A stretch of 64,000 nt of DNA, taken from Bog-532 sp963742875. GTDB taxonomy: Bacteria; Actinomycetota; Actinomycetes; Streptosporangiales; Streptosporangiaceae. The position numbers and the translations under genes are program-made. Location of the stretch: positions 124,001 to 188,000 of the forward strand of contig CAVUNO010000005.1 in assembly GCA_963742875.1 (NCBI GenBank), given 5' to 3'. Shown here one piece after another: positions 47,548 to 56,615 of the stretch (position 1 is the stretch's first letter; the number at the start of each line of letters is the position of its first letter). The notes beneath the pieces were generated by a model. The model saw nothing but the letters and a program-made list of their open reading frames with translations, did no database searches and had not been told where the DNA came from.

Positions 47548-48756
47548 ATGGCCATCATCCTCTACAAGAGCATCCGGGGGCATCAGCAGCGCAGGCGAGC
47601 GGCAGCCGCAGCCCCCGGCGAGCAGCGCCTGTCACCTGTCGACTCCCCGCCAGCTCGGGAAGCCCACCCCGGGACTCCTCAGCGGGCGGACGCCAGCGCA
47701 ACGGCCAGCGCCGGTGTCCCGCACATCCCCACGCGCGGCGGCCCGGCAGGCACCGCGGCCGCACCCGGGCCGGGCCGGCAGGCAGCCAAGGTCGTGGAGG
47801 CGGTCAGCCGCGAACCCCGGGTGCCGGAAGGGCCGGGGCAGGTGTCCCGTCCTGCGGTGATCGAGGTCCGCGGGCTGCGGAAGTCCTATGACGGCGTTGA
47901 GGCAGTGGCCGGCATCGACCTGGAGGTCCGCGCGGGCGAGATATTCGCGTTCCTCGGCCCGAACGGCGCGGGCAAGACCACGACCGTGGAGACCCTGGAG
48001 GGGTACCGGTGCCGCGACGCCGGGGACGTCTCCGTGCTGGGTGTCGACCCGGCCACGGCGGGCCGGGACTGGCGGGCGCGCATCGGCGTGGTCTTGCAGG
48101 AGTCCGAGCCGGAGGCCGAGCTCACCGCCGAGGAATGCCTGTCGCTGTACGCCGGGTACTACCCCAGGCCCCGGCCGGTGGCCGAGGTGCTAGAGCTGGT
48201 GGGCCTGACTGATCACCGGGACGCTCGATGCGGCCGGATGTCGGGCGGCCAGCGCCGGCGGCTGGATGTGGCCCTGGCCCTGATCGGCGACCCGGAGCTG
48301 ACCTTCCTCGACGAGCCGACTACCGGGTTTGACCCCGCAGCCCGGAAATCAGCCTGGGAAGTTATCGCAGGCTTGCGGGACCTGGGCAAGACGATCTTCC
48401 TGACCACCCACTACATGGAAGAAGCCGAGCGCCTGGCCGACCGGATCGCGGTCCTGGCCGCGGGGCGGATCGTGGCCGAGGGCACCGCGGCCACCCTGGG
48501 CGGGCGGGACACCGAGGCGTCCATCATCAGCTTCACCCTGCCGCCAGGGGTTCCCGCCGCCGACCTGCCGCCCGCCCTGGCCGCCCGCGTGACCCACACC
48601 GCCAACGGGCAGGTGGAAGCAGATACCACGAGCCCGCTGCGGCTGGTCGGCGCCCTGGCCGGCTGGGCGCAGGCCCGCGGCATCGATCTTCCCGACCTGG
48701 ACGTGCACCGGCCCACGCTGGAGGATGTCTACCTGCAACTGACCAGGGAGTCATGA
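47548..48756 (+). CDS. ABC-2 type exporter, ATP-binding subunit
   Basis: The core ATPase begins at about GTG 47842 (VSRPAVIEVRGLRKSYDGVE). It has Walker A LGPNGAGKTTT, Q-loop VLQES, signature MSGGQRRRLDVALAL, Walker B LTFLDEPTTGFDP and the H-loop LTTHYMEEAE. It ends with the DrrA-type LEDVYLQLT tail. The frame is open back to ATG 47548, which has an excellent ribosome site (TGGAGGCCGCC). Using it adds a 98-residue Ala/Pro/Arg-rich extension of unknown meaning, so both starts are possible. It overlaps the permease gene by 4 bp (ATGA). Export of a drug, lipid or antibiotic-like compound is likely. Confidence 0.85.
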   Translation: MAIILYKSIRGHQQRRRAAAAAPGEQRLSPVDSPPAREAHPGTPQRADASATASAGVPHIPTRGGPAGTAAAPGPGRQAAKVVEAVSREPRVPEGPGQVSRPAVIEVRGLRKSYDGVEAVAGIDLEVRAGEIFAFLGPNGAGKTTTVETLEGYRCRDAGDVSVLGVDPATAGRDWRARIGVVLQESEPEAELTAEECLSLYAGYYPRPRPVAEVLELVGLTDHRDARCGRMSGGQRRRLDVALALIGDPELTFLDEPTTGFDPAARKSAWEVIAGLRDLGKTIFLTTHYMEEAERLADRIAVLAAGRIVAEGTAATLGGRDTEASIISFTLPPGVPAADLPPALAARVTHTANGQVEADTTSPLRLVGALAGWAQARGIDLPDLDVHRPTLEDVYLQLTRES

Positions 48757-49577
48757 TGACCACCGCGAGCACCCACCCCGGCCCCGCCGCCGGAACCCGG
48801 CGTCAGCTTCCGCTCCTGATCGGGCACCAGTTCCGCTTCGACCTGCGCTGCTTCGGGCGCAACACCCAAGGCGTGTTCTTCACCCTCCTCATGCCGGTGC
48901 TGTTCCTGGTCATCCTGGCCTCGATCTTCCGCGACACCACCGTCAAGGTGCCCGGCGGCACCATGAAGGAGTCGGTGTACTACGTGCCGGGCCTGATCGC
49001 CTACGGCGTGATCGCCGCCGCGTTCTCCAACCTGGCCCTGTCCGTCGTGCGCAACCGCGAGTCCGGCATCTACAAGCGCCGCCGGGCCACCCCGCTGCCC
49101 GCCAGCGCGATCATCGCCTCCCGCGCCGCGGTCGCCGTGCTCACCGCCCTGGCGATGACCGTCGTCTTGCTCGTCATCGGCTGGGCCGCCTACGGGGCGT
49201 CGATCCCCGGCCGTACCGCGCCCGCCTTCGTGCTGGACGTCATCGTCGGCGCGGCCGTGTTCTGCTGCCTCGGTTTCGCCGCGGCCACCCTGATCGGCAA
49301 CGTCGACGCGGTCCAGCCCGTCATATGGGCCACCGTGCTGCCGCTCTGCTTCATCTCCGGGATCTTCATCCCCATCTCCGAGCTGCCCACCTGGCTGGCC
49401 CGCATCGGCTACGTCTTCCCCGTCCATCCCCTCGCCGCCGCCCTGCTGACCGCCTACAACCCGCACACCACTGGGTCCGGGCTGAACTGGGGCTACCTGG
49501 CCATCCTCGCCGCCTGGGGCGTGGCCGGACTGATCATCGCCATCCGCCGGTTCAGCTGGCTCCCGCGCGGCGGCTAA
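48753..49577 (+). CDS. ABC-2 type exporter, permease subunit
   Basis: A 274-residue ABC-2 permease with six membrane segments: VFFTLLMPVLFLVILASIF, YYVPGLIAYGVIAAAFSNLA, then VAVLTALAMTVVLLVIGWAA, FVLDVIVGAAVFCCLGFAAA, VIWATVLPLCFISGIFIPIS and a final helix near the C-terminus. ESGIYKRRRATPLPASAI is the usual coupling helix region of DrrB-like permeases. It overlaps the ATPase gene (48756) by 4 bp, so the two subunits are translationally coupled. The end RFSWLPRGG is a normal family end. The transported substrate is unknown. Confidence 0.85.
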   Translation: MMTTASTHPGPAAGTRRQLPLLIGHQFRFDLRCFGRNTQGVFFTLLMPVLFLVILASIFRDTTVKVPGGTMKESVYYVPGLIAYGVIAAAFSNLALSVVRNRESGIYKRRRATPLPASAIIASRAAVAVLTALAMTVVLLVIGWAAYGASIPGRTAPAFVLDVIVGAAVFCCLGFAAATLIGNVDAVQPVIWATVLPLCFISGIFIPISELPTWLARIGYVFPVHPLAAALLTAYNPHTTGSGLNWGYLAILAAWGVAGLIIAIRRFSWLPRGG

Positions 49578-49679
49578 CGACCACCGGGAGCGACGCATGA
49601 CATGACCACGGCAGCCCCATACAGCCGCAAGTCCCTGTCCCTGGGACGTAATCGTGGCTAGCGTGGCCGGCATCGATCC

Positions 49680-50107
49680 GCGGCCTGTTCGCGCACGGTG
49701 CCTCCAAGCAGCAGGTGAACGAAATCTGGCGCACGGACGGGATACCGAAACTGGACGCTGTTGAGCGGTTTACCTTCGCGAAAAACTCCGAGCCGTTCGG
49801 CACGCAGTTCCTGCTCGCCGCGCAGGCCGGGCGCGTCGCTGGTGACCTGTATGACCTCGGCACCAGCCTCATGCAGTTCAACTGCGCCCAGGTCGCCGCC
49901 CAGGTCACCGCGCCCACGCTCGTCACGGACTATCAGGACGACCAGCTCGTTCCCGCCGGCCAGCCCGGCCAGGTGTATGCGCTGCTGCGGAGTCGCAAGC
50001 AATACCAGTACTTCACGGCCGCGAACGGGGCGCAGTACCACGATGCGCCGATGGCTCCGCAGACCCGCAACCAGGTCGTCTTCGACTGGCTGGACAAAAC
50101 GCTGTGA
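49680..50107 (+). pseudogene. C-terminal half of an alpha/beta hydrolase
   Basis: Reads SIRGLFAHGASKQQVNEIWR, TQFLLAAQAGRVAGDLYDLG, then APTLVTDYQDDQLVPAGQPG and YHDAPMAPQTRNQVVFDWLD. The catalytic Asp (DDQLVP) and His (YHDAP) of an alpha/beta hydrolase are present, but the nucleophile half is missing. There is no good start codon, so it is a truncated remnant. Confidence 0.6.
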
Positions 50108-50657
50108 CACCCGGCGCCCGTCCTGGGCTGCGGCGAGCATCGCGACGGCAGCCGCCCGGGCGCCATCCAGACCCCATCCCGCAAATGGTGCGCGGAGCTG
50201 ATCCCAGGACCGTTGCTGATCTTCGCGGTGTGATTTCCGGTGCGGCCTCGCGGCCAAGGTGAGGGCGGCGGGCAAGAGTACGCTAGTCACGCTGCTAGCT
50301 CGGCGCATGAAGGCCAGCCGCGATTCCCCGGCGGATCATCCCGGCGGCAGGCGGCGGGAGCGGCTTGTATACCGTAGTCAGGCCGGTCCGGTGCCGATCC
50401 GCTACGACGCTTGGCGGGAAAGCGCGGTGGCGCCGGAATGGTGGTGACTGGCTAAGACAATCAATGTCGCCGTCCGTTCCCAGCGGGCCCAGGGCGCATC
50501 CCCGCCTTGGATATGGGGCAATCTGGTTGCCAGGATGGCTGCCCGCGCTGTGCCGGAACACGGTGTTCGGTGTGCTGGCGGGCACCTTGCTGGGCCCCGC
50601 TTTCATGACCTTCGGCCCTGCGGCCGCTCGGGGTGGCCTGCCTACCGTTGGGAGACT
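50108..50657. other. Gap upstream of the SRPBCC gene
   Basis: The frame at about 50560-50640 contains a hydrophobic stretch (VLAGTLLGPAFMTFGPAAAR) that may belong to a decayed N-terminus of the next gene. No other feature was seen. Confidence 0.35.
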
Positions 50658-51545
50658 TTGTTGGGTGCGGCCGTTTACGTCGCCACGGGGGTGATCGTGG
50701 TGTCACACCTGGGGCGGTACGTCGCGGGTCTGTCGGTGGCTGGTTTCGCCGCGCTGCGGTTCCTCGGCCGTCGGGCAGGCTCCACCCACCAGGAGCGCCG
50801 CCAGACGTTGCCCGGCGACGGCGTGGCGCGTCGTCCGCACGTGGTCACCGGCCATGCGATCACCATCGCCGCGCCACCGGAGGCGGTGTGGTGGTGGCTG
50901 GCCCAGATGGGATGGCACCGGGGCGGCCACTACACCCCGCGCTGGGTGGACCGGCTGTTGTTCCCGGCGAACCTGCCCAGCCTGGACGTCTTGGACCCAG
51001 GCCTGGTATGCGACCTGGCGGTTGGCGACACGATCCCCGACGGCCCGCCCAGCACCGCCTGGTATGTGGCCGGGCAGGCCGCTCCGCCGGGCACCCTCGT
51101 GCTGCACTCCACCAGCCGCGTCCCGCCGACCTGGCGGCACAAGTTCAGCGCCGCCGTCGACTGGACGCGGAGCTTTCACCTCACCAGGCTGGGCGGCGGC
51201 AGAACGCGGCTGCACGTGCGCGTCCGCGGGCGGGCCGCGCTCTGGTGGCTCGCCGCCTACATCGCCGTCATCATCCCGGCTGATTACATCACGGCGACCG
51301 GCATGCTGCGCGGCCCGAAACAGCGCGCCGAGAAGGCCCATGCCGCCAGCCTCCCGGTCCGGCCCACGCCCGGCCGCCAGCGGCCTGCAGCGTCCCCGGC
51401 CCGGGCGCGGCCAAGGGGTGCCGATACCGGGGATGGCCCAGCATGGCTGGCAGGCCCGAACGCCTGGCACCTTGGCCCTCTGCGGTCATCGGCCTTGGTC
51501 TTCGTCTGGTTGGTAACCAGGAACGGTTGTGCGGGTGCCTCATGA
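50658..51545 (+). CDS. SRPBCC-fold protein with membrane anchor
   Basis: About 295 residues. An N-terminal hydrophobic stretch (LLGAAVYVATGVIVVSHLGR) is followed by a START/SRPBCC-like domain: VTGHAITIAAPPEAVWWWLA, QMGWHRGGHYTPRWVDRLLF, then TAWYVAGQAAPPGTLVLHST and RTRLHVRVRGRAALWWLAAY. A second hydrophobic stretch near the end (YIAVIIPADYITATGMLRG) completes the family pattern. The C-terminal 90 residues are Pro/Arg-rich and probably a read-through beyond the natural end. The TTG start at 50658 or 50661 is uncertain. Such proteins may bind a hydrophobic ligand. Function is unknown. Confidence 0.6.
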   Translation: MLGAAVYVATGVIVVSHLGRYVAGLSVAGFAALRFLGRRAGSTHQERRQTLPGDGVARRPHVVTGHAITIAAPPEAVWWWLAQMGWHRGGHYTPRWVDRLLFPANLPSLDVLDPGLVCDLAVGDTIPDGPPSTAWYVAGQAAPPGTLVLHSTSRVPPTWRHKFSAAVDWTRSFHLTRLGGGRTRLHVRVRGRAALWWLAAYIAVIIPADYITATGMLRGPKQRAEKAHAASLPVRPTPGRQRPAASPARARPRGADTGDGPAWLAGPNAWHLGPLRSSALVFVWLVTRNGCAGAS

Positions 51546-51564
51546 GGAAGCAGGTTCTTTTCGC

Positions 51565-52300
51565 AGCGGTGGCCGCTGGGCCGGCCATCGCCTGCGGGGG
51601 CCCGCCAGGCATGTCGAGCCCGTCAAGATCGGCGCCCCGCCGCCGCCAAGGCGCGTCGCGCTTCCCGGGCCGCGGCGGGCCGCCGCCTGGGCGCTGTCCG
51701 TAATAGCGCCCGTGCTGGTCACGACAGCGCTGGTCCCGCTTCGTTCCTCGCTCGGGCTTGCCGGGGCATTGCTGTGCGCCCTCGTCGCCCTCGTCGCCGT
51801 GGTCGTGGTGGGCTTGCCCGGCGGGTTCCGCCCGGCTTTGCTGGCGACCGGCGTTGGCGTCCTGTCCTCGGATTTCCCGTATACCCAGCCGCTGTGCAGC
51901 TTCCGGGTCGCCCACATGGTCGACGTGGTCGGCCTGATCACTTCCGCCATCGCGGCCGCAGTCGGCGGCCTGGTCGGCCGGCGCAACCGCCAGGGAGTGC
52001 AGGCAGCGCGGGCGAGGACCGAGGCGGAGGCCTCGCCCGGCTCGCGGCTGACAGCATAACCGCTTCTGGGCAGCTCGCCGAGGCCATCGGCTCGATCCGG
52101 GCCGCGTTCGACCTCGACACCGTCGCCCTGCCGCGCCGAGATGGCGCGGGCTGGCACGTTGAGGTCTCCGCTGGCAAGGCGCGGCTGCAGCACCCCGACG
52201 CGGCCGATTACACCGTCGAACTCACGGGCGGTCGCGTGCTCGCCCTCAGGGGTAAGGAGCGTCCGGGGGCCTTCTCCGCCGATCCGCGAGTCATGACTCC
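51565..52300 (+). pseudogene. KdpD-like sensor kinase remnant (DUF4118 and GAF part)
   Basis: The first frame reads LSVIAPVLVTTALVPLRSSL, GLAGALLCALVALVAVVVVG then ALLATGVGVLSSDFPYTQP, the four-helix DUF4118 domain of KdpD-type sensors. Near 52040 the frame shifts and continues ARLAADSITASGQLAEAIGS, IRAAFDLDTVALPRRDGAGW, VLALRGKERPGAFSADPRV, the beginning of the GAF domain. The kinase domain is missing: at about 52300 the sequence passes into a repeat and the SPOUT fragment. The N-terminal ATP-binding part of KdpD is also absent. Confidence 0.65.
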
Positions 52301-52307
52301 CGACCGG

Positions 52308-52371
52308 CGGCCAGCTGGGCACGCCGGCCCGCCAGGAAGGGCTGAGCTCAGATCGGCACCCCATCGCCTGC
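52308..52371 (+). repeat. Dispersed repeat also found at 905-962
   Basis: GGGCACGCC, then CAGGAAGGGC, GAGCT and CCCATCGC occur in the same order and spacing at both places, with about 80% identity by eye. Both copies lie at the edge of decayed genes. Confidence 0.35.
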
Positions 52372-52404
52372 GTTCCGCAGCTCCGCGTGATTTCGTGACA
52401 TGGT

Positions 52405-52581
52405 CCGGGCCGAAGGTTCGGCACCGAGGGCGACGGGCTGTCCTCACGCTGGCTGCACGAGGCGGACGAGGCCATCTGCATCCCGATGGACCTGGCAGCC
52501 CGGGCCGCCGGCGTCGACTCGCTCAACGTCGTAGCCGCCGCCGCGATCGCCTGTCACCACCTGATCACCCGCAACCGCTAG
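52405..52581 (+). pseudogene. C-terminal fragment of a SPOUT methyltransferase
   Basis: Reads FGTEGDGLSSRWLHEADEAI then CIPMDLAARAAGVDSLNVVA and ends at TAG 52579-52581. It contains motifs 2 and 3 of the knotted methyltransferase domain and corresponds to the C-terminal part missing from the copy at 45560-46095. Only about seven residues (ERVALML) are missing between the two fragments. Confidence 0.75.
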
Positions 52582-52649
52582 CCTTGCGCGCCGGTCACCC
52601 TCGCCGGGCGATGTGGGCGGCGGTAGCAGCGCCGACGGGCGGGCGCGGC

Positions 52650-53153
52650 CTAGTAGATCATTTGTTGCGGCTTGAAGTAGGCGGTCGACTCGCGGCGCCA
52701 CAGCAAGATGACCGCGCCCAGCCCGACGAGCCAGGTGACGATGGCGAACACCGCGGACACGGAGCTGGCCGACCTGAAGGCACCGAGCAGGTCCAGGGTG
52801 TTCAGCCCGAAGAACACCGTGCCGGTGATCCGCGCCCAGTTGCGGCCCTTGAGGTTCATCCGCGCCATCCACAGCCATAGGCCGACCCCGATGATGCCGA
52901 CGATGACGATGGCCACGATCGAAAAGTGCGCCGCATTATTGATCTGGGTGCTCGTGTAGTGCGGGTACCTCGTCCGGAGAGAAGACTTAAGGCTGCCGAT
53001 CGTGGCCAGGCCCAGAATGAAGCTGATCGCGCTGATGACGGCACCGGCGTACATGAGGCGGACCGCAGTCTGCACGGACGTCGGGGGCGCCGGGCGCTGT
53101 GCTGGCTCCGGTACCTGTCCGCCGCCGGCGGTGGACGGGTAGTTTTCGTACAT
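52650..53153 (-). CDS. Four-helix membrane protein of unknown function
   Basis: A 167-residue protein starting at ATG 53153 (MYENYPSTAGGGQVPEPAQR) after GAGGGAGCGAAG. A short Pro-rich cytoplasmic start is followed by four membrane helices: MYAGAVISAISFILGLATIG, FSIVAIVIVGIIGVGLWLWM, ITGTVFFGLNTLDLLGAFR, VFAIVTWLVGLGAVILLWRR. The pattern is common to small actinomycete membrane proteins. The family is not known to me in more detail. It faces the SPOUT fragment and is itself intact. Confidence 0.7.
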   Translation of the reverse strand: MYENYPSTAGGGQVPEPAQRPAPPTSVQTAVRLMYAGAVISAISFILGLATIGSLKSSLRTRYPHYTSTQINNAAHFSIVAIVIVGIIGVGLWLWMARMNLKGRNWARITGTVFFGLNTLDLLGAFRSASSVSAVFAIVTWLVGLGAVILLWRRESTAYFKPQQMIY

Positions 53154-53549
53154 CTTCGCTCCCTCGCGCGCGTAAGCACAGCATAGCGGCAGGGCTCGCA
53201 CGGCAGTCGCCCCGTTAATGACGCCCTGAGCCTAGTAGCCGCGCGCTTGCCTGGCCAGAACCAGTTCGCCGAAGGTGCAGAAGACGCCGAAAAACGATAT
53301 CGACCGGATATTTGGTCGTGTCCATCGAGTAGCACCGCAATGTAAAGGCTGCCGGTCGTGTATTTGTGATGGTGGGCGGTATCATGCCCTGTACACGTTG
53401 CAGCCGCAAGGGACGATGCACGTGCAAATCCTTAACTGTGCAGCTGAGCGTGGGGTGGTGAACAGGATGTCGGCGTGGGGGAGCTGCCGACGGTGCCTGG
53501 CCGGGGGCTGTGCCGGGGCTTGTGGTGCGGTTCGCCGTGGAGTCCGGGG
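53154..53549. other. Divergent upstream region
   Basis: Promoter region between the reverse membrane-protein gene and the XRE regulator. It contains the palindrome TGCACGTGCA at about 53416 and is less GC-rich than the neighbours around 53290-53400. Confidence 0.4.
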
Positions 53550-54416
53550 GTGATTCCCAGCCATCCGGGAAGCGGCCCTACCGTGCTGCGGATTCTCCTT
53601 GGATCGCAACTCCGGAAGTTGCGTGAGACGCGGGGAATATCACGCGACGACGCCGGATACCGCATCCGCGCGTCCGGGTCCAAGATCAGCCGCCTCGAGC
53701 TCGGCCGGGTCAGCTTCAAGGAGCGCGATGTCCTCGACCTGCTCCAGCTCTACGGCGTTACCGATACGACCGAGCGCAATCAGCTGATCGCGCTGGCCCA
53801 TGAGGCGAATTCGCCTGCCTGGTGGCAGAAGTACTCCGACGTCGTGCCGGACTGGTTCCAGATCTACGTGGGGCTGGAAGAGGCGGCCGAGCTGATCCGG
53901 GTGTATGAGGTGCAGTTCGTGCCGGGCCTGCTCCAGACGGCGGAATACGCCCGGGCCGTGGTCCGGCAGGGCCAGCCCGCCGCGCCCGCGGACGAGGTGG
54001 AACGAAGGGTCGCGCTCCGCACGCGCCGTCAGCAGCTTCTCGGCCGGCCGAGAACGCCCCGGCTGTGGGCCGTGGTGGACGAGGGCGCGCTGCGCCGGCC
54101 GATGGGCGGCCGGGATGTGATGCGCGGGCAGGTCGAGCGCCTGATGGCCGCGACCAGGGAGCCGAACGTCACGCTGCAGGTGCTGCCCTTCACCTTCGGG
54201 GGCCACGCTGCGGAGGGCGGGGCGTTCACCATCATGCGGTTTCCCGAGGCCGACATGGGTGACATCGTCTACATCGAGCAGCTCACCGGCGCGCTGTACC
54301 TCGATAAGCGGGAAGATGTGGAAAGGTACAGCGAGGTCATGGAGCGTCTGAGCGTCAAGGCCACCTCACCCGACCGGACGCAGGACATCCTGGCCGCGAT
54401 CCTCAAGGAACTGTGA
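53550..54416 (+). CDS. XRE-family regulator with DUF5753 domain
   Basis: A 288-residue regulator. The N-terminal helix-turn-helix is LLGSQLRKLRETRGISRDDA, then ASGSKISRLELGRVSFKERD. The C-terminal DUF5753 domain contains RVYEVQFVPGLLQTAEYARA, LWAVVDEGALRRPMGG, LQVLPFTFGGHAAEGGAFTI and LDKREDVERYSEVMERL. GTG 53550 with GGAGTCCGGG upstream is chosen. Proteins of this kind occur in pairs with DUF397 proteins across filamentous actinomycetes and act in development or secondary metabolism. A DUF397 gene follows immediately (54418). They may form a toxin-antitoxin-like or regulator/partner pair. Confidence 0.9.
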   Translation: MIPSHPGSGPTVLRILLGSQLRKLRETRGISRDDAGYRIRASGSKISRLELGRVSFKERDVLDLLQLYGVTDTTERNQLIALAHEANSPAWWQKYSDVVPDWFQIYVGLEEAAELIRVYEVQFVPGLLQTAEYARAVVRQGQPAAPADEVERRVALRTRRQQLLGRPRTPRLWAVVDEGALRRPMGGRDVMRGQVERLMAATREPNVTLQVLPFTFGGHAAEGGAFTIMRFPEADMGDIVYIEQLTGALYLDKREDVERYSEVMERLSVKATSPDRTQDILAAILKEL

Positions 54417-54417
54417 G

Positions 54418-54648
54418 ATGACGACGGCGCCGCATAACGGGATACCCGCCCGCGAACTCACCGGCCTCCGCTGGCGGCCAACCACCCAGGACGGGACCGG
54501 CGTCGAGCTGGCCCGGCTGGCCGATGGCGGCGTCGCCGTCCGGAACGCCAGCGACCCGGATGGGCCCGCCCTGATCTACACCAGGACGGAGATCGAGGCC
54601 CTCATCGGCGGCGCGGTCGATGGGGACTTCGACGACCTGCTGGCGTGA
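54418..54648 (+). CDS. DUF397 protein
   Basis: A 76-residue protein with the DUF397 pattern: ELTGLRWRPTTQDGTGVELA, RLADGGVAVRNASDPDGPAL, IYTRTEIEALIGGAVDGDFD. The ATG lies one base after the stop of the XRE gene (TGAGATG), so both are cotranscribed and probably cotranslated. The common WxxSxxSxxxxxCVEVA core of the family is modified here: the usual Cys is absent (TGVELAR). DUF397 proteins bind or oppose their XRE partner in several streptomycete pairs. Confidence 0.85.
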   Translation: MTTAPHNGIPARELTGLRWRPTTQDGTGVELARLADGGVAVRNASDPDGPALIYTRTEIEALIGGAVDGDFDDLLA

Positions 54649-54713
54649 TCCTTCAGCGTCCCCGTGGCTACCTTTCGGGCTGGCACTGGCCTTCCGGCAT
54701 TAGAGTGCCATCG

Positions 54714-55622
54714 ATGAGCCATGGCCAGACCGCCGAGCCTGCGGATCCCCCTGCCGCCCAGCCCCCGGCCACCGGGACACCCCCCGGCGGGCCCGTTCCG
54801 TCTGCTCAAAGCCCCGCTGTCGCGGGCGCCGCAGCCGCCGCGCGGAGCTCAGCCGGAACCGGCGCATGGTCGCCGCCGAGCCGGAAGCTGCTCGGCTGGG
54901 AGATCTTCGCGGTCTTCGCCGTCTCCCTCGGCGCCAGCGGACTGTACGCGCTGGTCCAGCTCATCGGCTCGCTGACCGCGACCAGGGCGCTCGGCAAGCA
55001 GCAAGCGGTGCTCAACGGGTCACTTGCCCCGGGCCGCCCCGCGCTCGACCTCATTCTCCAGCTCACCAGCGTTGCGATCGATTTTGCGCCGGTGGTGCTC
55101 GTCTTTTATCTGTTCGCCCGGGAAGGGGAGACGCCGGCGGTCATCGGCTTTGACTTCCGCTGCCCGGGCCCGGACCTGCTCCGCGGCGCGGTGCTGGCCG
55201 CGCTCATCGGCGGCAGCGGCCTGGCTCTCTACCTGACCGCTTACCACCTTGGCTTCAACCTGAACGTGGTGGCCGAAAGCCTGCCGAACGTCTGGTGGCG
55301 CATCCCCGTCCTCATCCTCTCGGCCGCCCATGACGGGATCCTGGAGGAGACCGTGGTCCTCGGCTACCTCCTCCGCCGGCTCGAGCAGCTTGGCTGGCGG
55401 CCATCCCGGGCCATCGCGCTCAGTGCCGTGCTGCGCGGTTCCTATCACCTCTACCAGGGCTTCGGCGGCTTCATCGGCAATGCGGTGATGGGCGTGATCT
55501 TCGGGCTGTGCTACCGGCGCTGGGGCCGGGTCATGCCGATGGTGATCGCGCACACCCTGATCGACATGGGCGCGTTCATCGGTTACGCGGAACTGCACGG
55601 GCACGTCTCCTGGCTCCCCTGA
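54714..55622 (+). CDS. CPBP family intramembrane metalloprotease
   Basis: A 302-residue membrane protein starting at ATG 54714 (MSHGQTAEPADPPAAQPPAT). A 55-residue Pro/Ala-rich leader is followed by about eight membrane helices. The CPBP (Abi/CAAX-like) protease motifs are intact: EETVVLGYLLRRLEQLG (EExxxR-type), RGSYHLYQGFGGF (HxxxG) and MPMVIAHTLIDMGAF (H...D). Such enzymes cleave membrane-bound peptides, or in some species process prenylated or bacteriocin-like peptides. It lies downstream of the XRE/DUF397 pair, and the M50 protease gene follows on the same strand. Substrate unknown. Confidence 0.82.
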   Translation: MSHGQTAEPADPPAAQPPATGTPPGGPVPSAQSPAVAGAAAAARSSAGTGAWSPPSRKLLGWEIFAVFAVSLGASGLYALVQLIGSLTATRALGKQQAVLNGSLAPGRPALDLILQLTSVAIDFAPVVLVFYLFAREGETPAVIGFDFRCPGPDLLRGAVLAALIGGSGLALYLTAYHLGFNLNVVAESLPNVWWRIPVLILSAAHDGILEETVVLGYLLRRLEQLGWRPSRAIALSAVLRGSYHLYQGFGGFIGNAVMGVIFGLCYRRWGRVMPMVIAHTLIDMGAFIGYAELHGHVSWLP

Positions 55623-55650
55623 CCGTCCGGGGCTGCCCCGGCGGCCGGCG

Positions 55651-55710
55651 GCTGCCCCGATCGCCCGGCGGCTGCCCCGATCGCCCGGTGGCTGCCCCGA
55701 TCGCCCGGCT
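55651..55710 (+). repeat. Tandem repeat, 20-bp unit x3
   Basis: GCTGCCCCGATCGCCCGGCG is repeated three times with one or two changes. A partial, degenerate copy precedes it. It lies just after the CPBP stop codon. Confidence 0.8.
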
Positions 55711-55778
55711 GTTTCCAGCTTTCTGGATACTACGGTGTTCCAGCCGCCAGAGACGGCCGGCTGCCTTAGTCTTCGCGC

Positions 55779-56522
55779 ATGACCGCGCTCGCGCACCTGT
55801 GGGATCGCCTGACCGCGACCGGGCCGGTACTGGCGACGTGGCTCGTCGCCCTCACCGCCGGATGCGCCCTCGTTATCGTGCTCAGCCAGCGCGCCTGGCA
55901 CGTGTCCCGGAACGTGGTCACCCTCGCCCACGAAGGCGGCCACGCCGTCGTCTCCGTCGCCACCGGGCGCAAGCTCGACGGCATCCGGCTGCACTCCGAC
56001 ACCTCAGGCGTGACGTCCTCACGCGGCAGGACCAGCGGGGCAGGCCTGATCCTCACCACCGCCGCGGGGTACGTGACTCCCTCCCTGCTCGGCCTGGGGG
56101 CCGCCTGGCTGCTGGCCGCGCGGCACGCGACGTTCCTGCTCTGGCTGGTCCTGCTGCTGCTCGCGGCGGCGTTCATCGCCATCCGGAACGCCTACGGGGT
56201 GGTGGCCGTGCTGGCCACCGCGGCCGTCGTGCTCGGGGTCAGCCGCTTGGCCCCGGCCGAGGCCCAGGAGATCTTCGCCTACCTGTTCGCCTGGTTCCTG
56301 CTGTTCGGCGGCATCCGCCCGGTCTTCGAGCTGCAGAGCCGGCGACGGCGCCGCGGCGCGCTCGCCTCCGACGCCGACCAGCTGGCCCTGCTGACCGGCG
56401 TGCCCGGCGGCGCGTGGGTCTTCCTGTTCGCCGTTGTCTCCGTGCTGGCGCTGGTCGCGGGCAGCTACTGGCTGCTGCCCAGCCTCTCCCATTGGCTGCT
56501 TGCCGCTCAGGGACAACATTAG
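55779..56522 (+). CDS. M50-type membrane metallopeptidase
   Basis: A 247-residue site-2-protease-like membrane protein. The zinc motif HEGGH lies at residues 51-55 (VVTLAHEGGHAVVSVATGRK), followed by GIRLHSDTSGVTSS, a pattern of the actinobacterial M50B group. Helices follow at ATFLLWLVLLLLAAAFIAIR, VAVLATAAVVLGVSRLA and WVFLFAVVSVLALVAGSYWL. The third zinc ligand, usually an Asp in LDG, is not obvious. Regulated cleavage of membrane proteins is its likely role. ATG 55779 is the start (MTALAHLWDRLTATGPVLAT). Next comes the ligase cluster, but a 93-bp gap makes co-transcription uncertain. Confidence 0.78.
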   Translation: MTALAHLWDRLTATGPVLATWLVALTAGCALVIVLSQRAWHVSRNVVTLAHEGGHAVVSVATGRKLDGIRLHSDTSGVTSSRGRTSGAGLILTTAAGYVTPSLLGLGAAWLLAARHATFLLWLVLLLLAAAFIAIRNAYGVVAVLATAAVVLGVSRLAPAEAQEIFAYLFAWFLLFGGIRPVFELQSRRRRRGALASDADQLALLTGVPGGAWVFLFAVVSVLALVAGSYWLLPSLSHWLLAAQGQH

Positions 56523-56615
56523 GCACATCCAGTCACCACGAACTCCGGTCACCACAACTCTAGTCGGCGGGCAAAACGTCGAAACGCTAGTGAAACACAT
56601 CTGGCTTAACCTCAA

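Noticed and set aside
55651..55710. Possible CRISPR array
   Set aside because: Three contiguous 20-bp units without spacers; a simple tandem repeat.
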